Source: Ascaphus truei (taxonomy: Eukaryota; Chordata; Amphibia; Anura; Ascaphidae). From it: DNA of 64,000 nt. Below the pieces are notes generated by a model. The model saw nothing but the letters and a program-made list of their open reading frames with translations, was not told where the DNA came from and made no database searches. Made by a program: the position numbers and the translations under genes. The stretch covers positions 292,202,405 to 292,266,404 of the forward strand of contig CM071567.1 of the NCBI GenBank assembly GCA_036426205.1. Direction: 5' to 3'. This document shows, piece by piece, positions 22,800 through 34,119 of this stretch (its first letter is position 1; every line of letters starts with the position of its first letter).

Positions 22800-24299
22800 T
22801 GTAGAAGGCTTCATTGAAATGTGAAACACAGTGCCATCAGACAAAAGGAAGTAGCCAGAGATCAAATCTGACCAAGTCCAACTGTAAAAAAATATTTAAA
22901 ATTGTGTGTGTCAGATTTCAGTAGAAAAAAAGGCACCACCAACACAGACAAAGCATCTTAAACTGGTTAGAGGAATTTGTTTGGTCCTAGGAGGGATTGC
23001 CCATTGAATCCTAAATTGGAAGCACGCTTATCTTACATGATATACAACAAAAAAACAAATGTACTATATATCCGATTTATTTTTGTTCTACACATTAAAT
23101 GAAAGATATAGGTTGAGGTTAACAGAGCCAATCGTCACTGCGGCTCCAAGAAAATATTCTGTTTTATTACAGAAACAATCTTATCTAGGGCACACCTTAT
23201 AACCACCCAACAGCATATGTATTTAATGGTTGTAAACGAGCAGCTCAAATGGCATGCCTTTCTTACCCCCTCCTATACCAACAATACTAGCCACGGCATT
23301 TTTACAGGCTAACAGATGTTTTTCAGCTGCTGTGCTAATTTCAAGTATCTGAAACAATGCAATGACTGCATATCTAGCTCTAATCCTACCGCACTTCCAC
23401 GCACTATTTTTTTGGATGTTAAAGTGGGTAATGCCACATTTGAAATTATTACAGAACCAAACATTTCTCATTAAACTTATAGTTGTTTCTGCAAAAAAAA
23501 TTAAAAAATAAATGTATGAATTTACAACCTTCTCGAAGTACAGAGCCTGCTACACACCCAATCAAATGTCCAGTGAAAAACCTGGAAACAGAATTAGGTG
23601 AGCTTCGGTCAACCCCTATTACAGTATCACTATATAATTCTATACACCTTTATGGAGTTTACTGTTAGGAAAAGATAAAATCGGCCTTACATTTCCAGAA
23701 AACAAATACAAAAATCCTGCACTCCTCCCAAATTTACTCACAATTTAAGCAGGGTCTAATTATGTATCAATAAGTAGGCCATTCAAAATATTGCATTCCA
23801 TTTATGGCATTCCATCTAGGACTCCTCCAGTACTACCTACCTACATATATTTTACATTCGGAAGAAGCAACGTTGTATTTTTGTATTACTTTTCCCTTTA
23901 TTATCCTGTATATAATTTTAATCTGTGTATGGCTAAGGAGCGTTAATCTTCAAATTACAATTACACACACACACTTTGCTTAACTCTATGGCAATGAAAG
24001 ACAGGTTTAATTTCTATTACATTTTTAAGACAACAACTCGCGATCGCCCACTTGAGTTTCTCAACGGTATTGCAGACAACGCTAAAATGCAAATTTTTGC
24101 ACCCGATAGAAAACCGAGTCAACATGCGTCTAAGGCGGGACATGGGTATTCCGATGTATACACCACGTGAAGTCTTCGAATAACGGCCACTGTATGTTGA
24201 AAGGCAGATGAAAACAGATCCAGGAAATGTATTGAAAATGGAAACATACAGAAATATGTTTTCACAATCTAAACTAATCAAAGAATAGATATGACACAT
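22800..24299. other. Mostly unique AT-rich sequence
   Basis: One weak exon candidate lies at 23267-23348. A CpG-containing stretch at 24035-24180 has an open minus-strand frame but no recognisable product. Nothing else was seen. Confidence 0.35.
23267..23348 (-). other. Candidate internal exon of a minus-strand gene
   Basis: On the minus strand an acceptor-like TTGCATTGTTTCAG precedes an 82-base open segment that reads ILEISTAAEKHLLACKNAV and continues to GIGG, followed by a donor GGGG|GTAAGA. The residue mix is protein-like. There is no family match that I recognise, and 82 bases could be open by chance. The strand agrees with the first-exon candidate at 54410-54620. Low confidence. Confidence 0.2.
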
Positions 24300-24313
24300 G
24301 GCATATCAATCTT
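24300..24313. repeat. Target-site duplication of the L1 element (copy 1)
   Basis: GGCATATCAATCTT at 24300-24313 is identical to 31165-31178. The 14-bp length is typical of L1 target-primed insertion. Confidence 0.9.
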
Positions 24314-24808
24314 TTTTTTTTTTTTCACTATATTTTTTTATTGTTTTGTTCATATACGCATACATTAAAAAGCTCATAAGAACAAACAGTATCAGCTTAC
24401 TGCAGTTGACTTGGGTTAAGGGTTTTGGACATACGGGTAGACGGACAGACAGACAGGGGGGGGGGACTCCGGCCTGCAGTCGGAGGGGAGAGACAGACAA
24501 GAAAGAGGGGAGAAGAAAGGAGGGAAGGAGGGGGGGGGGTTCGGGGTGTTCTCCTTCCATGATTCCGCCTCTGCCTCTCTCATGCTGGTTCTCTGCGTCT
24601 GAGGACTTTGTGCATACCCCGTAGGACCTCTAACTTTTGACTAGTTTGTCTCTCTCATTTTCCTTTAGGTCCCTCTTGGGCCGCGGGGTTTGAAGTGTGG
24701 GGGGAGGGGGGGGGGGGCGTGGGGGGGGGGGGGGGCGCTGCGTGCGTCTAAGTGTGGTACGGGTTCCACCGTTGAGCCCTTCCTCACGGGAGAACGCATT
24801 TGTCCCTA

Positions 24809-27800
24809 TCAAGGCCAAATTGAGGTCCTCTCCACTCCCTGGATTTCTCTCTGGGCTAACCATGGTGCCCAGACCTTTTCAAAATTTTCGCTAGTGTCGT
24901 TGACCAAGCTTGTCAGCATTTCCATCTGGCATACCGTCCAAATTCTATGTCTAATATTTGGGATTGAGGGAATTATGTTCTGTTTCCAGCGTGCTGCAGT
25001 CTCCCCCCTCATCGCCATAGCAAAGTGAGCTATCAACTTATTTTCTCCTTTGGTGAACCCGACTGCTGGTCTGTTCAGGAGGAACAGCCATGGATCCAAT
25101 GGGACGGGTTTACCTGTGATAATGTTTAACCAGTCTTTAATTGAGTCCCAGACTGGGACGATTTTGGGGCAAGACCACAGCATGTGCAACAAGTCTGCCT
25201 GCTGTCCACATTGTCGTGGGCACAATGGGGAGTAACTGGGCAGAAATTTAGCTAATTTTGTGGGAGTGTGATACCAGAGCATCATTACTTTATATGCGTT
25301 CTCCCTTAAGGTCGTGCACATTGAACTTTTGGAGGTCGCCGTCACTATCTTTGTCCAGTCCTCTACCTCCAACTCCTCTCCTAGGTCTGTTTCCCATTGG
25401 GTCATATATCTGGTTTTGTCCTTTACTGTCGTGCTAGAACCGGTCACTTCTTTGTACATCTGCGATGTGAGTCTCACTGTGGATGTCCCTGATCGACAGA
25501 GCTTTTCGAAATTTGTCATAGGGGATTTTGGCTGAACTTTTTGATAGAACGCCCTGATCTGGAGGTACCTAAAGAGCTCGGCATTGGGGATATGGAAGTC
25601 TGATTTGACTATTTCGAAGATTTTTATTCCTTGTCTTCCCTCCAGATCAATCAATCGCTTTATGTTATTTTGTTTCCAGATAGAGAAATCTGTGCTGGAC
25701 TGGCCCGGAGCAAAGAGGGGGTTATTCCAAATTGGTGTCATGCCCGATGCCCTGCTGGTCAGGCCATATTTGAGCCTTGTGCTTTCCCAGATTGATAGCG
25801 AGTTGGTCATTGAGGATAGCGGCAATTTGGTGCTATTGCGCACCTTCTTGGGGTACCAAATCAGATGCTCTAGTTCCAATGGGGAGCATGCCTCTCGTTC
25901 CAACGCGACCCACCTTTTAGAGTCGGGGTTGGTGTGCCATTGCACAATTTGACATAATTGGGCCGCTCGATAGTATGACAACAAACAAGGTACTGCTAGC
26001 CCTCCCGCCCCCGTTTGTGTGCGCATTATCTGTTTGCTCACTCTCGCCTTTTTGCCTCCCCAGATAAACTTATCTATCTCAGTTTGGAGGGAGAGAGTTT
26101 CCTTCAAACTTAACGGCACTGGGAGTGTTTGAAAGAGATACAAGAGGCGAGGGAGCAAGTTCATTTTTACGCAGTGGATTTTGCCAATCCATGAGATTTT
26201 ATTTTTGGCCCACCTATGGAGATCCTCTCTCAGGGTCCGTATCAGCCGCGGGTAGTTAGCTTGGCCAATTGTGTTATATGTCCGCGTGATATTGACCCCC
26301 AAATATTTAATTTGCTGTTTTTGCCAGCGGAAATTGAAGTTAAGGGCAATTAGTTTTTCTACGTGTTTAGGGAGGTTTATGTTAATAGCCTCCGATTTGC
26401 TCTGATTGATTTTGAAGCCGGAGACCCTATTGAACCGTCCCAGCAGATCTAGCAGGTTTGGCAAGGAGGTGAGGGGCGTGGATACTGTCAGGAATACATC
26501 ATCCGCATAGAGTGCCACCTTATGCGTCTGGTTTCCGATGGCAATACCTGAGATGTCTTTGCTATCCCGTATCTGAGCCGCCAGCGGTTCCATACACAAT
26601 GCAAAGAGGAGGGGGGAGAGCGGGCATCCCTGTCGCGTGCCACTCTTAATTTGGAAGGGTTCTGAAGCGAATCCCTGGTGGGTAACCCTAGCCGACGGGG
26701 TCGAATATAGCGCAAATATAGCTTTTGTTAATTTGTCACCCATTCCGAACGCTCCAAGCGTGGCTTCCAAGTATGGCCAGTCTATCCTATCAAACGCTTT
26801 TTCCGCATCCAGACTGAGCGCCATAACTGGTATGTCTTTATGATTGGCTATTTCTATCAGATCAATAATCCGTCGGGTATTATCTGAAGCTTGCCGACCC
26901 TGGATAAACCCGACTTGATCTGGGTGCACCAGTCTGGGTAGGATAAGACTCAATCTATTGGCCAACAATTTAGAGTAAATTTTGATGTCCGAATTAATTA
27001 GGGATATAGGTCTATAACTTTTACAGTCCTGTGGGTCTTTCCCTGTCTTGTGTATTACTGAAATGGACGCTTGGAGCATTTGGCTAGGGAACTGGGAGCC
27101 GTTCAGCACTTGGTTAAACATATGAAGTAGATAAGGGGCTAGTTGTTTTCTAAATTTTTTGTAGTAAAGGTTCGAGTACCCGTCGGGGCCCGGGGCTTTA
27201 GAGGGTTTCAGGTTTTTCATAACCTCCGATATTTCCTCCATTGTAAAATCTCTACCCATCACCTCTCTGTCCACCCCGCTCAAGCAGGGTATATTTGAGC
27301 TATCCAGAAAATTCACTAGGGCCTCCTTGTTCGCTGGAGATCTAGCTACTTTGTCTCCGTCGTATAGTTTTGCGTAGAAGTCTTTGAATTCCCTTACAAT
27401 TTGTTTGGGGTTGGCGGTAAGTTCCCTTGATTCTCGCCTTAACGTTTGGATATTATAATTGCGTGTTTTGGAATTAATCATATTGGCTAGTAAGGTATCT
27501 GGTTTGTTTGCTTTCTCGAAGAATCTTCTCTTTGACCAACTTAACGCTTTCTCAGCCTGGGAAGTGAGCAGAAGGTTTAGTTTAATCTGGGTGTCTTTTA
27601 TTTGTTGCAGGGTCGCTGCATTGGGTAACCTTCTATGTTGTTCCCAGTGCTGCTTTAACTCTGCTTGCACCTTAATAATTTTTGCGTTGCGCTCTTTTTT
27701 CTTGCGGGCTCCCATGCTAATCAAAACCCCCCTCAGTGTTGCTTTATGTGCCTCCCAGAGGGTTATATGTGAGTCAACGCTATCTTTATTCTCCCTGAAG

Positions 27801-28609
27801 AAGTTTTTAATCTCCTCCTTGATCTTTCTCTCGAGGTCTGGGATCTTTAGTAGGGAGTCATTTAGTTTCCAGTTTGCTCTTGGCCTTTCCAGCCCTATCT
27901 GTGTGCACCTTAGCTCGATCGGTGCGTGGTCTGACCATGAAATATCATGGATCTCCGTATGGGTGACCGCGGAGACCAGTCTACTAGACACAAAGAAGTA
28001 ATCGATTCTGCTAAATGAGTCGTGTGGGTGTGAGTAGAAGGTGTAAAGTTTTTCTAGCGGGTGGGTTTCTCGCCATGCGTCCACTAGCTGGAGGTCTTTT
28101 AATTCTTGCTCTAACGCGGCAGATCTGGGATTGGCTTTGTGGTTGTGAGGCCCGGAGCGATCCAGAGTTATATTCATAGCCACGTTGAAGTCCCCCCCTA
28201 GGATTAAGGCTCCTTCACAGAATTTTTTTATGACGCCGAATGTCTTCTTAAAGAATTCTGCCTCATGGGTATTAGGGGCATACAGCGTGGCTATTGTTAT
28301 GGGTACTGCATTTATAGCTCTTACGAGCATCAGAAACCTGCCCTCTCGGTCCTTCTTTACTTTATTTACTATTAGGCCTACTTTATTATGCACTAGGATT
28401 GCTACACCCCGCTTCTTTTCTAGGGCGGAGGATAGGAATACTTGGGTATATTGTTTATCGAAGTATTTGGGAGCGCTAGTGGTACTGAAGTGTGTTTCCT
28501 GTAGAAGGATGAAGTCTGCTCCCTTTTTTTTGTAATCAGTAAGAGCTATCCTTCGTTTGCATGGGGAGTTTAGTCCCTTGGTGTTGTGGGATATAAATGT
28601 TAGAGGCAT
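24809..28609 (-). CDS. L1 ORF2 protein: APE endonuclease and reverse transcriptase
   Basis: 1266 codons with no interruption, close to the roughly 1275 of human L1 ORF2p. The start at 28609 places the endonuclease Asn at residue 9 (SHNTKGL), as in the family. Endonuclease residues seen: N9, E38 (LLQETH), Y110, D140 and N142 (GGDFN), D227 and H228 (SDH). Reverse transcriptase motifs: YRPISLINSD, GFIQGRQASDN, SLDAEKAFDRIDW, GTRQGCPLSPLLF and YADD (residues 701-704, bases 26498-26509). A C-terminal C-x3-C-x7-H-x4-C knuckle lies at residues 1130-1147. The protein nicks target DNA and copies the element RNA at the nick. All catalytic residues appear present. Open frames on the opposite strand are shadows. 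Confidence 0.92.
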   Translation of the reverse strand: MPLTFISHNTKGLNSPCKRRIALTDYKKKGADFILLQETHFSTTSAPKYFDKQYTQVFLSSALEKKRGVAILVHNKVGLIVNKVKKDREGRFLMLVRAINAVPITIATLYAPNTHEAEFFKKTFGVIKKFCEGALILGGDFNVAMNITLDRSGPHNHKANPRSAALEQELKDLQLVDAWRETHPLEKLYTFYSHPHDSFSRIDYFFVSSRLVSAVTHTEIHDISWSDHAPIELRCTQIGLERPRANWKLNDSLLKIPDLERKIKEEIKNFFRENKDSVDSHITLWEAHKATLRGVLISMGARKKKERNAKIIKVQAELKQHWEQHRRLPNAATLQQIKDTQIKLNLLLTSQAEKALSWSKRRFFEKANKPDTLLANMINSKTRNYNIQTLRRESRELTANPKQIVREFKDFYAKLYDGDKVARSPANKEALVNFLDSSNIPCLSGVDREVMGRDFTMEEISEVMKNLKPSKAPGPDGYSNLYYKKFRKQLAPYLLHMFNQVLNGSQFPSQMLQASISVIHKTGKDPQDCKSYRPISLINSDIKIYSKLLANRLSLILPRLVHPDQVGFIQGRQASDNTRRIIDLIEIANHKDIPVMALSLDAEKAFDRIDWPYLEATLGAFGMGDKLTKAIFALYSTPSARVTHQGFASEPFQIKSGTRQGCPLSPLLFALCMEPLAAQIRDSKDISGIAIGNQTHKVALYADDVFLTVSTPLTSLPNLLDLLGRFNRVSGFKINQSKSEAININLPKHVEKLIALNFNFRWQKQQIKYLGVNITRTYNTIGQANYPRLIRTLREDLHRWAKNKISWIGKIHCVKMNLLPRLLYLFQTLPVPLSLKETLSLQTEIDKFIWGGKKARVSKQIMRTQTGAGGLAVPCLLSYYRAAQLCQIVQWHTNPDSKRWVALEREACSPLELEHLIWYPKKVRNSTKLPLSSMTNSLSIWESTRLKYGLTSRASGMTPIWNNPLFAPGQSSTDFSIWKQNNIKRLIDLEGRQGIKIFEIVKSDFHIPNAELFRYLQIRAFYQKVQPKSPMTNFEKLCRSGTSTVRLTSQMYKEVTGSSTTVKDKTRYMTQWETDLGEELEVEDWTKIVTATSKSSMCTTLRENAYKVMMLWYHTPTKLAKFLPSYSPLCPRQCGQQADLLHMLWSCPKIVPVWDSIKDWLNIITGKPVPLDPWLFLLNRPAVGFTKGENKLIAHFAMAMRGETAARWKQNIIPSIPNIRHRIWTVCQMEMLTSLVNDTSENFEKVWAPWLAQREIQGVERTSIWP

Positions 28610-30064
28610 GTTGGTGCGGGGTACTGACCTTGTATTCTTAGTGTTGCTTTTGGGTGTATCGAGCCGCTACGGTGCTGCTTCTGTACCTCTGCAGTACTCA
28701 GCTCTGTGCGGGGCTTCGGCGGTGGACCACTTGTGTAGGAGACAGTGTGGGGGAGGGTAGGCACATTAGGTACGCGGGATACATGAGGGAAGAAAAAGAA
28801 CACATATAAAACACATATCAACTTGGGAGAGTGGTCAGCGGCATAGTACCACTTTCTCTCCCTTGCCTGTGGGTCGGTGGGTCTCTGGAGCACGCCCTCC
28901 GACTCCGTCTTTCTCCAGAGGGCCGTGTCACCCCACCTCTTCCCCAGGGCTTCCTCAGGTTCTAGGGCAGCTGCCCCAGCCCGAGGGTAGACACACACGG
29001 CGACAATAGGACCGCCGTCCCAGCCGTCTAAATATCAACTTTATTAGTCTTAACTTGGATCTCGTTAAAGCTCGCATATGAGATAGTCTGCGTAAAACCT
29101 CTAATGTGAGAACAAACCCAAAACTGACCCTGTAATCATAACTTTCCACAACTTGGCCCCTTTTCCTCTACATTTGTGACGCCCCTCCTATTGCCTGCTG
29201 AGCTTAAGCTATCTGCTGCATCCTGTAGGTATAATCTCTTCCCTTTTAGTTCAAAGCTTTAATTTAGTTCGTATTAGCTGCTCTTAGCTTAATTGCCCCC
29301 CAGAGGTATCTGTCCGTCTGGACCTATCTCTGCACCTCCCCATCTCCCCTCCCGTGCCCATGGCGTCGCTCTCTTTGCAGGCTTCTACCTTGGCATCTCC
29401 CCTTCCTAGCTTACAGGTATGCCTTTGTTATTTGTTGCTTCTGTATGCCCTCCAGCTTTTACCTCTCTCCCTCCCTGCTCCCTCCTCCCTCCTTCTCCTC
29501 CCCTCAGCAGGCTCCTTCCACTTTCTGCTGCCCTCCGCTCTATCTCCCTGCTTTCCCTTGTGGGGAATGTATCTGTGTCCTAATCCCCCTGCGCCGCGCT
29601 GCTGGTGCATGTTGTGCTACTGTTGTCCACAGCCTCCCTTCGGTGCCTTGTGATATTGGATTGCTGGGCCGCTTCCGGGATCTTGTTCTTGCTCCCGCCT
29701 CTTCCGGTTTGGTACGACCGCCGCCATCTTGGATGTGGCGCCTCGATCGCATACCTCTCGCGTGAGGCGCTGCCTCCTCCCCGTTGACGTCATCTGCTGC
29801 CTCCCCTTCTCAGTTGGGCTCCGGAGCTGGTCCAAGATGGCCGCTATTCCTCTTCTGCTGCCGTCGGGGGTACAGGTAAGTGGTGCAGTGATGCTGTGGG
29901 AGATCAGGACCTTGTCTCTGTCGGGTTGCGATGCGAGTGCCGTGGGGGGGGGGGGGGGGGGGCCATGAGAGGGGGCCTGGTGGGGTTTTCGTGGGCGTCT
30001 TTGGCTAACTAAGAGGTAGGGTCAACTGTAACTGTGGAGAAACATTAATTCTTTATTTGGCCCT
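28610..30064 (-). other. Inter-ORF spacer of the L1 element
   Basis: 1455 bases between the ORF1 stop and the ORF2 start. In the sense direction AATAAA (30052-30057 on the plus strand as TTTATT) lies 7-12 bases after the ORF1 stop. Then come a C run (29943-29962), a CpG-rich part with two YY1-like words (CCAAGATGGCGGC in sense near 29722-29736, and the opposite orientation AAGATGGCCGC at 29834-29844), a purine-rich part and an AT-richer part. No long conserved coding frame was recognised. Confidence 0.6.
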
Positions 30065-31021
30065 TTACCGTGGGCTGCGGGCTTGGTTGTTTTTGTTGTG
30101 TTTGTTGGTGCTTCCTACCTCCCGCCATGTTGGATCTGGGGCTGCACTGTTTCCCGCCACTTCCTCCGTGATTTTATCTTGCAAGCCCAGTTTTGTAAGA
30201 AAGGCTCCTCCATCCTCAGCCTTCTTTATTGTGGTGGATGCCCCATTTTTGGACACCAGGAGCCCGAAAGGGAAGATCCAGCGGTATTTAACCCCTTCGT
30301 CCCTGAGGATCCTGGTGATTGGGGTAAGTTGCTTCCTTTTCAGCAACGTGGTGGGGGAAATGTCCTGGAAAACTTGGATCTTGTGTGACTCAAAGGACGG
30401 GTTATTACGGGTCAGCTGGGCAAACTGTTCTTTTATTCTGAAGAAGTGGAAGCGGGCGATGATATCCCACGGGGGGTCTCCCGGTTGTGGCCTGGATCTC
30501 AGGGCCCTGTGGCAGCGATCCAAATGCAGCTCCTGGGACGTTTTGTCCGGCATCAGCTGGGTCAGCCACCGGGCCATGAAATCTTCTGGGTCGGACTCCT
30601 CTTCTGGGACCCCCCGTATCCTCATATTATTTCTTCTCTCCCGATTTTCGGCGTCCTCCTGCTTATCTAGAATGTCCTGGATAGTGTCCTTTACTTGGGC
30701 CAATTGTTTATCTGTTCTATGGAGTGCTTTCACCGTAGTGTCCAGTTTCCTTTCCAAGGAGTCAGTTCTGGACCCTATGCTGCTTATGTCTGCTCTTAGG
30801 GACGCCACCTCGGCTTGCAAGCATCTCTTAATGTCCGTGCAGAATTCCTGCATGTCGCGTCTCCGCATAATTCTGTTGCCGTTATCATTCTCCCCCTCTC
30901 CCTCCGAGTCGGAGCCGCTTAGCGGGAGGCCCTCTTGGCTGCGGGCGCGTGGCTGATCTCCCTTGCTATAGTAGTCTGTCATCACTGTGGAGGGGCGCTT
31001 TGATCTTGTTCCCTTTGACAT
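30065..31021 (-). CDS. L1 ORF1 RNA-binding protein
   Basis: 318 codons, intact. It begins with a basic segment (residues 1-30) and an acidic SDSEGEGEND patch (37-46). A long heptad-rich coiled coil follows (about residues 60-128, LRADISSIGSRTDSLERKLD...). The RRM-like region begins at NNMRIRGVPEE (131-141) and the C-terminal domain follows (about 230-300, RDEGVKYRWIFPFGLLV). This is the architecture of L1 ORF1p (the Transposase_22 family), a trimeric chaperone that coats element RNA. The start is the first Met, 143 bases from the element 5' end. The match is by architecture and motif; the exact clade (L1 or Tx1-like) is not settled. Confidence 0.85.
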   Translation of the reverse strand: MSKGTRSKRPSTVMTDYYSKGDQPRARSQEGLPLSGSDSEGEGENDNGNRIMRRRDMQEFCTDIKRCLQAEVASLRADISSIGSRTDSLERKLDTTVKALHRTDKQLAQVKDTIQDILDKQEDAENRERRNNMRIRGVPEEESDPEDFMARWLTQLMPDKTSQELHLDRCHRALRSRPQPGDPPWDIIARFHFFRIKEQFAQLTRNNPSFESHKIQVFQDISPTTLLKRKQLTPITRILRDEGVKYRWIFPFGLLVSKNGASTTIKKAEDGGAFLTKLGLQDKITEEVAGNSAAPDPTWREVGSTNKHNKNNQARSPR

Positions 31022-31164
31022 CTTGGGGGTATCAGCGGGCTATGTGGGTAACTTTCTTTAGTTTTGGTGAGGTTTTAGCGCATTTATTGATTTTTTTGTG
31101 CCGGCTGGGAGCGGAGCTGAAGGTTCAAGCAGCCATTCAGTCCGCCGTCGCGCATGCGCATCCC

Positions 31165-31178
31165 GGCATATCAATCTT
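31165..31178. repeat. Target-site duplication of the L1 element (copy 2)
   Basis: Identical to 24300-24313; it directly follows the element 5' end (CCCATGCGC-side reading on the plus strand). Confidence 0.9.
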
Positions 31179-34110
31179 GATGCTAAAAGAGCATTTTTGC
31201 ACTGGAACTTTATGAAACAATATACACAGTTAATGCATCTAAGAAAACATGAACATTACAGATTTACTGAAGGGACCAGAGACATTCCAAGTCTAAACTG
31301 AAAACTATTCCTGCAAAAGCACACAGTTGAATGTTCATTTCAAGATTCATTTTCACTAGCAGAGATATAAAAAGGTTTTTTTTTTCTTTCCAACCCTAAT
31401 CTGATAAAGTACTATAATTCCAACACTGATATTGTCTAGAAAAAATGTGCAGCAATTTCACATAGTTGCAAATTGCATGTCTCCCTAAACTTGATTATAA
31501 CGCTTTGTTCGAAGAGGCAAATTAGTCTCGACTGCAAGTGCCAATCAAACTACATTTGCTCGTGGCTTCTGTATGCCTCTCTCAACAAAATTACTACTAT
31601 GCTATATGCCCATCTACTTTACAATTTAATTCACTGAAGCTACAGGTACCATTATTGCAATTACAATTAGCATAAATGTGTTTACAATCACATTGTAAAT
31701 GAGAAAATCCCTAACAAATGTAAAGACTCACAGGCATTTAAGTGCAAAGACTCACAGGCATTTAAGTGCAAAGACGGTCCTCAAAACATCTTTTAGTGAA
31801 TGAGACTTAAGACAACACTTTAACCCTTTCCCTGCTAGAGGACATTTCTTTGGTATATCTCCTCTTTATAATGTGCTAATGAGCACTATAACAGAACAGA
31901 TAGATAAAATAGAAAATCAGTTGTTCCAGATCAGTTGGATAATTACAAACCGACAAACAACAGGAAACGTTTCAGTATGGATTCCAGTGTCACAGAAAAG
32001 ACCGAAGCACAAAAAATAAAATGAAATATATACATACATACATACATACATACATATACAAAACATTGCAAACCGTAGTATACAAGATTACAAAATTAAC
32101 TCCCACACAGCTTTTTGGAACAGAGGTCATTTCAAGTGCATTTGCTCTATCAACCTGTTCAACAACAAAGGGGCCAACAATAGAAATAATCAGTGCTACT
32201 GATACTGAATTGTTACGTTCGTATTAGGAATGCTAAATATTTCTGACACCTGTAACTTGACATTTTACATTTACTACAAAAACATGACATTTTTCTATCA
32301 AATTACTATACAACAATGAACAATTTCTAAACTGATGCACAAGACAATGTTTTAAAGTGATAAAGATCACTATATGTTTTTCACACAAACAAAAATCACA
32401 GTTGAAAAAAATTAAAGATCTAACTAGAATTCACCAACTGTTGTTAGAAATAAGAGTGTGATAAATTAAGATGCTGTATAGAATATAGAGCTACTCCTCT
32501 GAAACCAATGGTAAGGCAAAGTAACAAGAAGCTTCTGCATTCAACAACTGGAATACGATATCAGATATTGTGAAACGTGCTGTGCCAATAGGGGTTGGCC
32601 TAATTGAAAAAACAGATGCTAAGCATTCCCACATACAGCCTACTCATCACAAGTCAATACTTAAATACTACAAGATTTTAAAATCAACTACATTGCTGAA
32701 TATTCATTAATTAAACATATCTTATATCTATTCTGACTGTTATCAGTGCTCCCAAATTAGTAAAATGCTAGTAACTTGGAAGATTTGGCAGAAATGTAGT
32801 TTAACAGCTATCACATACATGAGCTGGCACAATATTGTACAGTAGCTCCAAAATACAAACTCTTACAACTGCTAACCCAATTAAAAAGAAAAAATGAACC
32901 GACTCATTCATGTCTATCAATGACCCTTTAGGGTTAATATGTATTCAAACAATTAAGAATGTAAAACATTTAGGTAAAGTGCTTTCAGTTTTTCAATGTG
33001 TATGGTTAATGTTAGTAGTACTGTACATCTTTTCCTGCTGGAAGATCACTCGGAGTTCACAATCACATCACCCTAATGACCACACAACTACACAACAGTA
33101 GTGGAGGGGCCCTTCTGTTATAATCACTGTAATGCTCCGAATGCAATACCCCCACGAAAATTATCTATAATAGCATGAGAGCCCATAGAGTGATGGCCCT
33201 CATAGCGTTTAGCAAAATCATTAAAACTTTGAGGGTTAAAAAATGTTAAAGTAATCGTCAAAAGTTGAATGTTCCCCACTACCAAATTTGTTGTGTGGCC
33301 CCCATGGTGACCTTCAACCTCATTTCAGGGTTCCACAGGACTCAGGTTAACAAAGACTGTTTTTCTAAAACAATGTTTAAGCTCAAACATATGGATCACT
33401 ATTAAGTTCTGGCAAATTATAATTAGAGGACAATGAAGTATCAATCAAAGCATACATTTAGGACTGTATATTTCCATTTGAGCTACAGATGTATTCAACA
33501 GATGTATTGCACGATAACTCGTTACTGTTGCCACGAGTTTTGATGCATAATCGCGCAATATGCAATCTCATTAAATGGAGACACAAGTTGACAAATTTAG
33601 ATTTAGAGGCTTACCACATGAATACGGGAGCAAGAACGTCGTCTACATCTGTGACTCATCTAAAACTCTGCAGCTTAAATAAACGTCATACTACTAATAT
33701 AGTTATTCCCTAGAACAACTGATAGCCATCTTAAAAGAAAAACATTGCATACTGTACATTATTTTACAGTTTATCACCACTTATTTACAAAGCTCCAACA
33801 TATTCAGCAGTACAATGTTTGATAGCAATGTTAACGTAGACAGAACTAGTATTTTATGCTACAGGGATTGTATTATTTAATTATAATTATGCGCATTCTG
33901 TATGTAAAGAGCGTCTGCTTTATTATTTCTGCTAGCTACTAAATATTTTTGTTGCTGCTTTTTTTTTTTTTTACTTGTAATTTCATTATTTTTCACACAA
34001 ATGGGGAGGGGAAGGATACAAAAATTAAAAACCCAGCGCTTGGTGATGTCCATGCGTTCCAGACTTCAAGCAGTCCTTGCCTGCAAAGGATTCTCGACAA
34101 TGTATTAAAA
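31179..34110. other. Long AT-rich sequence, no gene recognised
   Basis: About 2.9 kb. It contains a 24-base tandem duplication (GCAAAGACTCACAGGCATTT, copies near 31724-31770), a (TACA)n tract (32028-32056) and, at 33760-33830, text that resembles a common amphibian dispersed repeat (TTACAAAGCTCCAACATATT). No exon was recognised. Confidence 0.4.
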
Positions 34111-34119
34111 ATGAACCTT

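Larger units (their letters stand above)
24314..31164 (-). mobile_element. Full-length L1-type LINE with intact ORF1 and ORF2
   Basis: A 6.85-kb element on the minus strand flanked by a perfect 14-bp target duplication (24300-24313 and 31165-31178). The 5' UTR is only 143 bases (31022-31164). ORF1 spans 30065-31021 and ORF2 spans 24809-28609. The 3' UTR (24323-24808) has C-rich tracts in the sense strand and ends AACAATAAAAAAATATAGTG plus an A tail (24311-24322). Both ORFs are open, so the copy is young or under recent selection. The 1455-base spacer between the ORFs is far longer than in mammalian L1. Confidence 0.9.

Noticed and set aside
23961..24299. 112-codon minus-strand frame with CpG-containing core
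   Set aside because: No recognisable domain, splice sites or start context; may be a repeat.
24690..24736. G-run as a functional L1 3' polypurine tract
   Set aside because: The runs are C-rich in the element's sense strand, opposite to the purine tract of mammalian L1; homopolymer length may also be unreliable.
27459..28001. 180-codon plus-strand frame
   Set aside because: Antisense shadow of the intact L1 ORF2, as are the other plus-strand frames between 24.8 and 28.6 kb.
30057..30956. 299-codon plus-strand frame
   Set aside because: Antisense shadow of L1 ORF1.
33489..33713. Possible short exon near ACGACGTTCTTGCTCCCG on the minus strand with a GTAAGC donor
   Set aside because: All frames from the stronger acceptor contain stops; the remaining open part is about 37 bases and could be chance.
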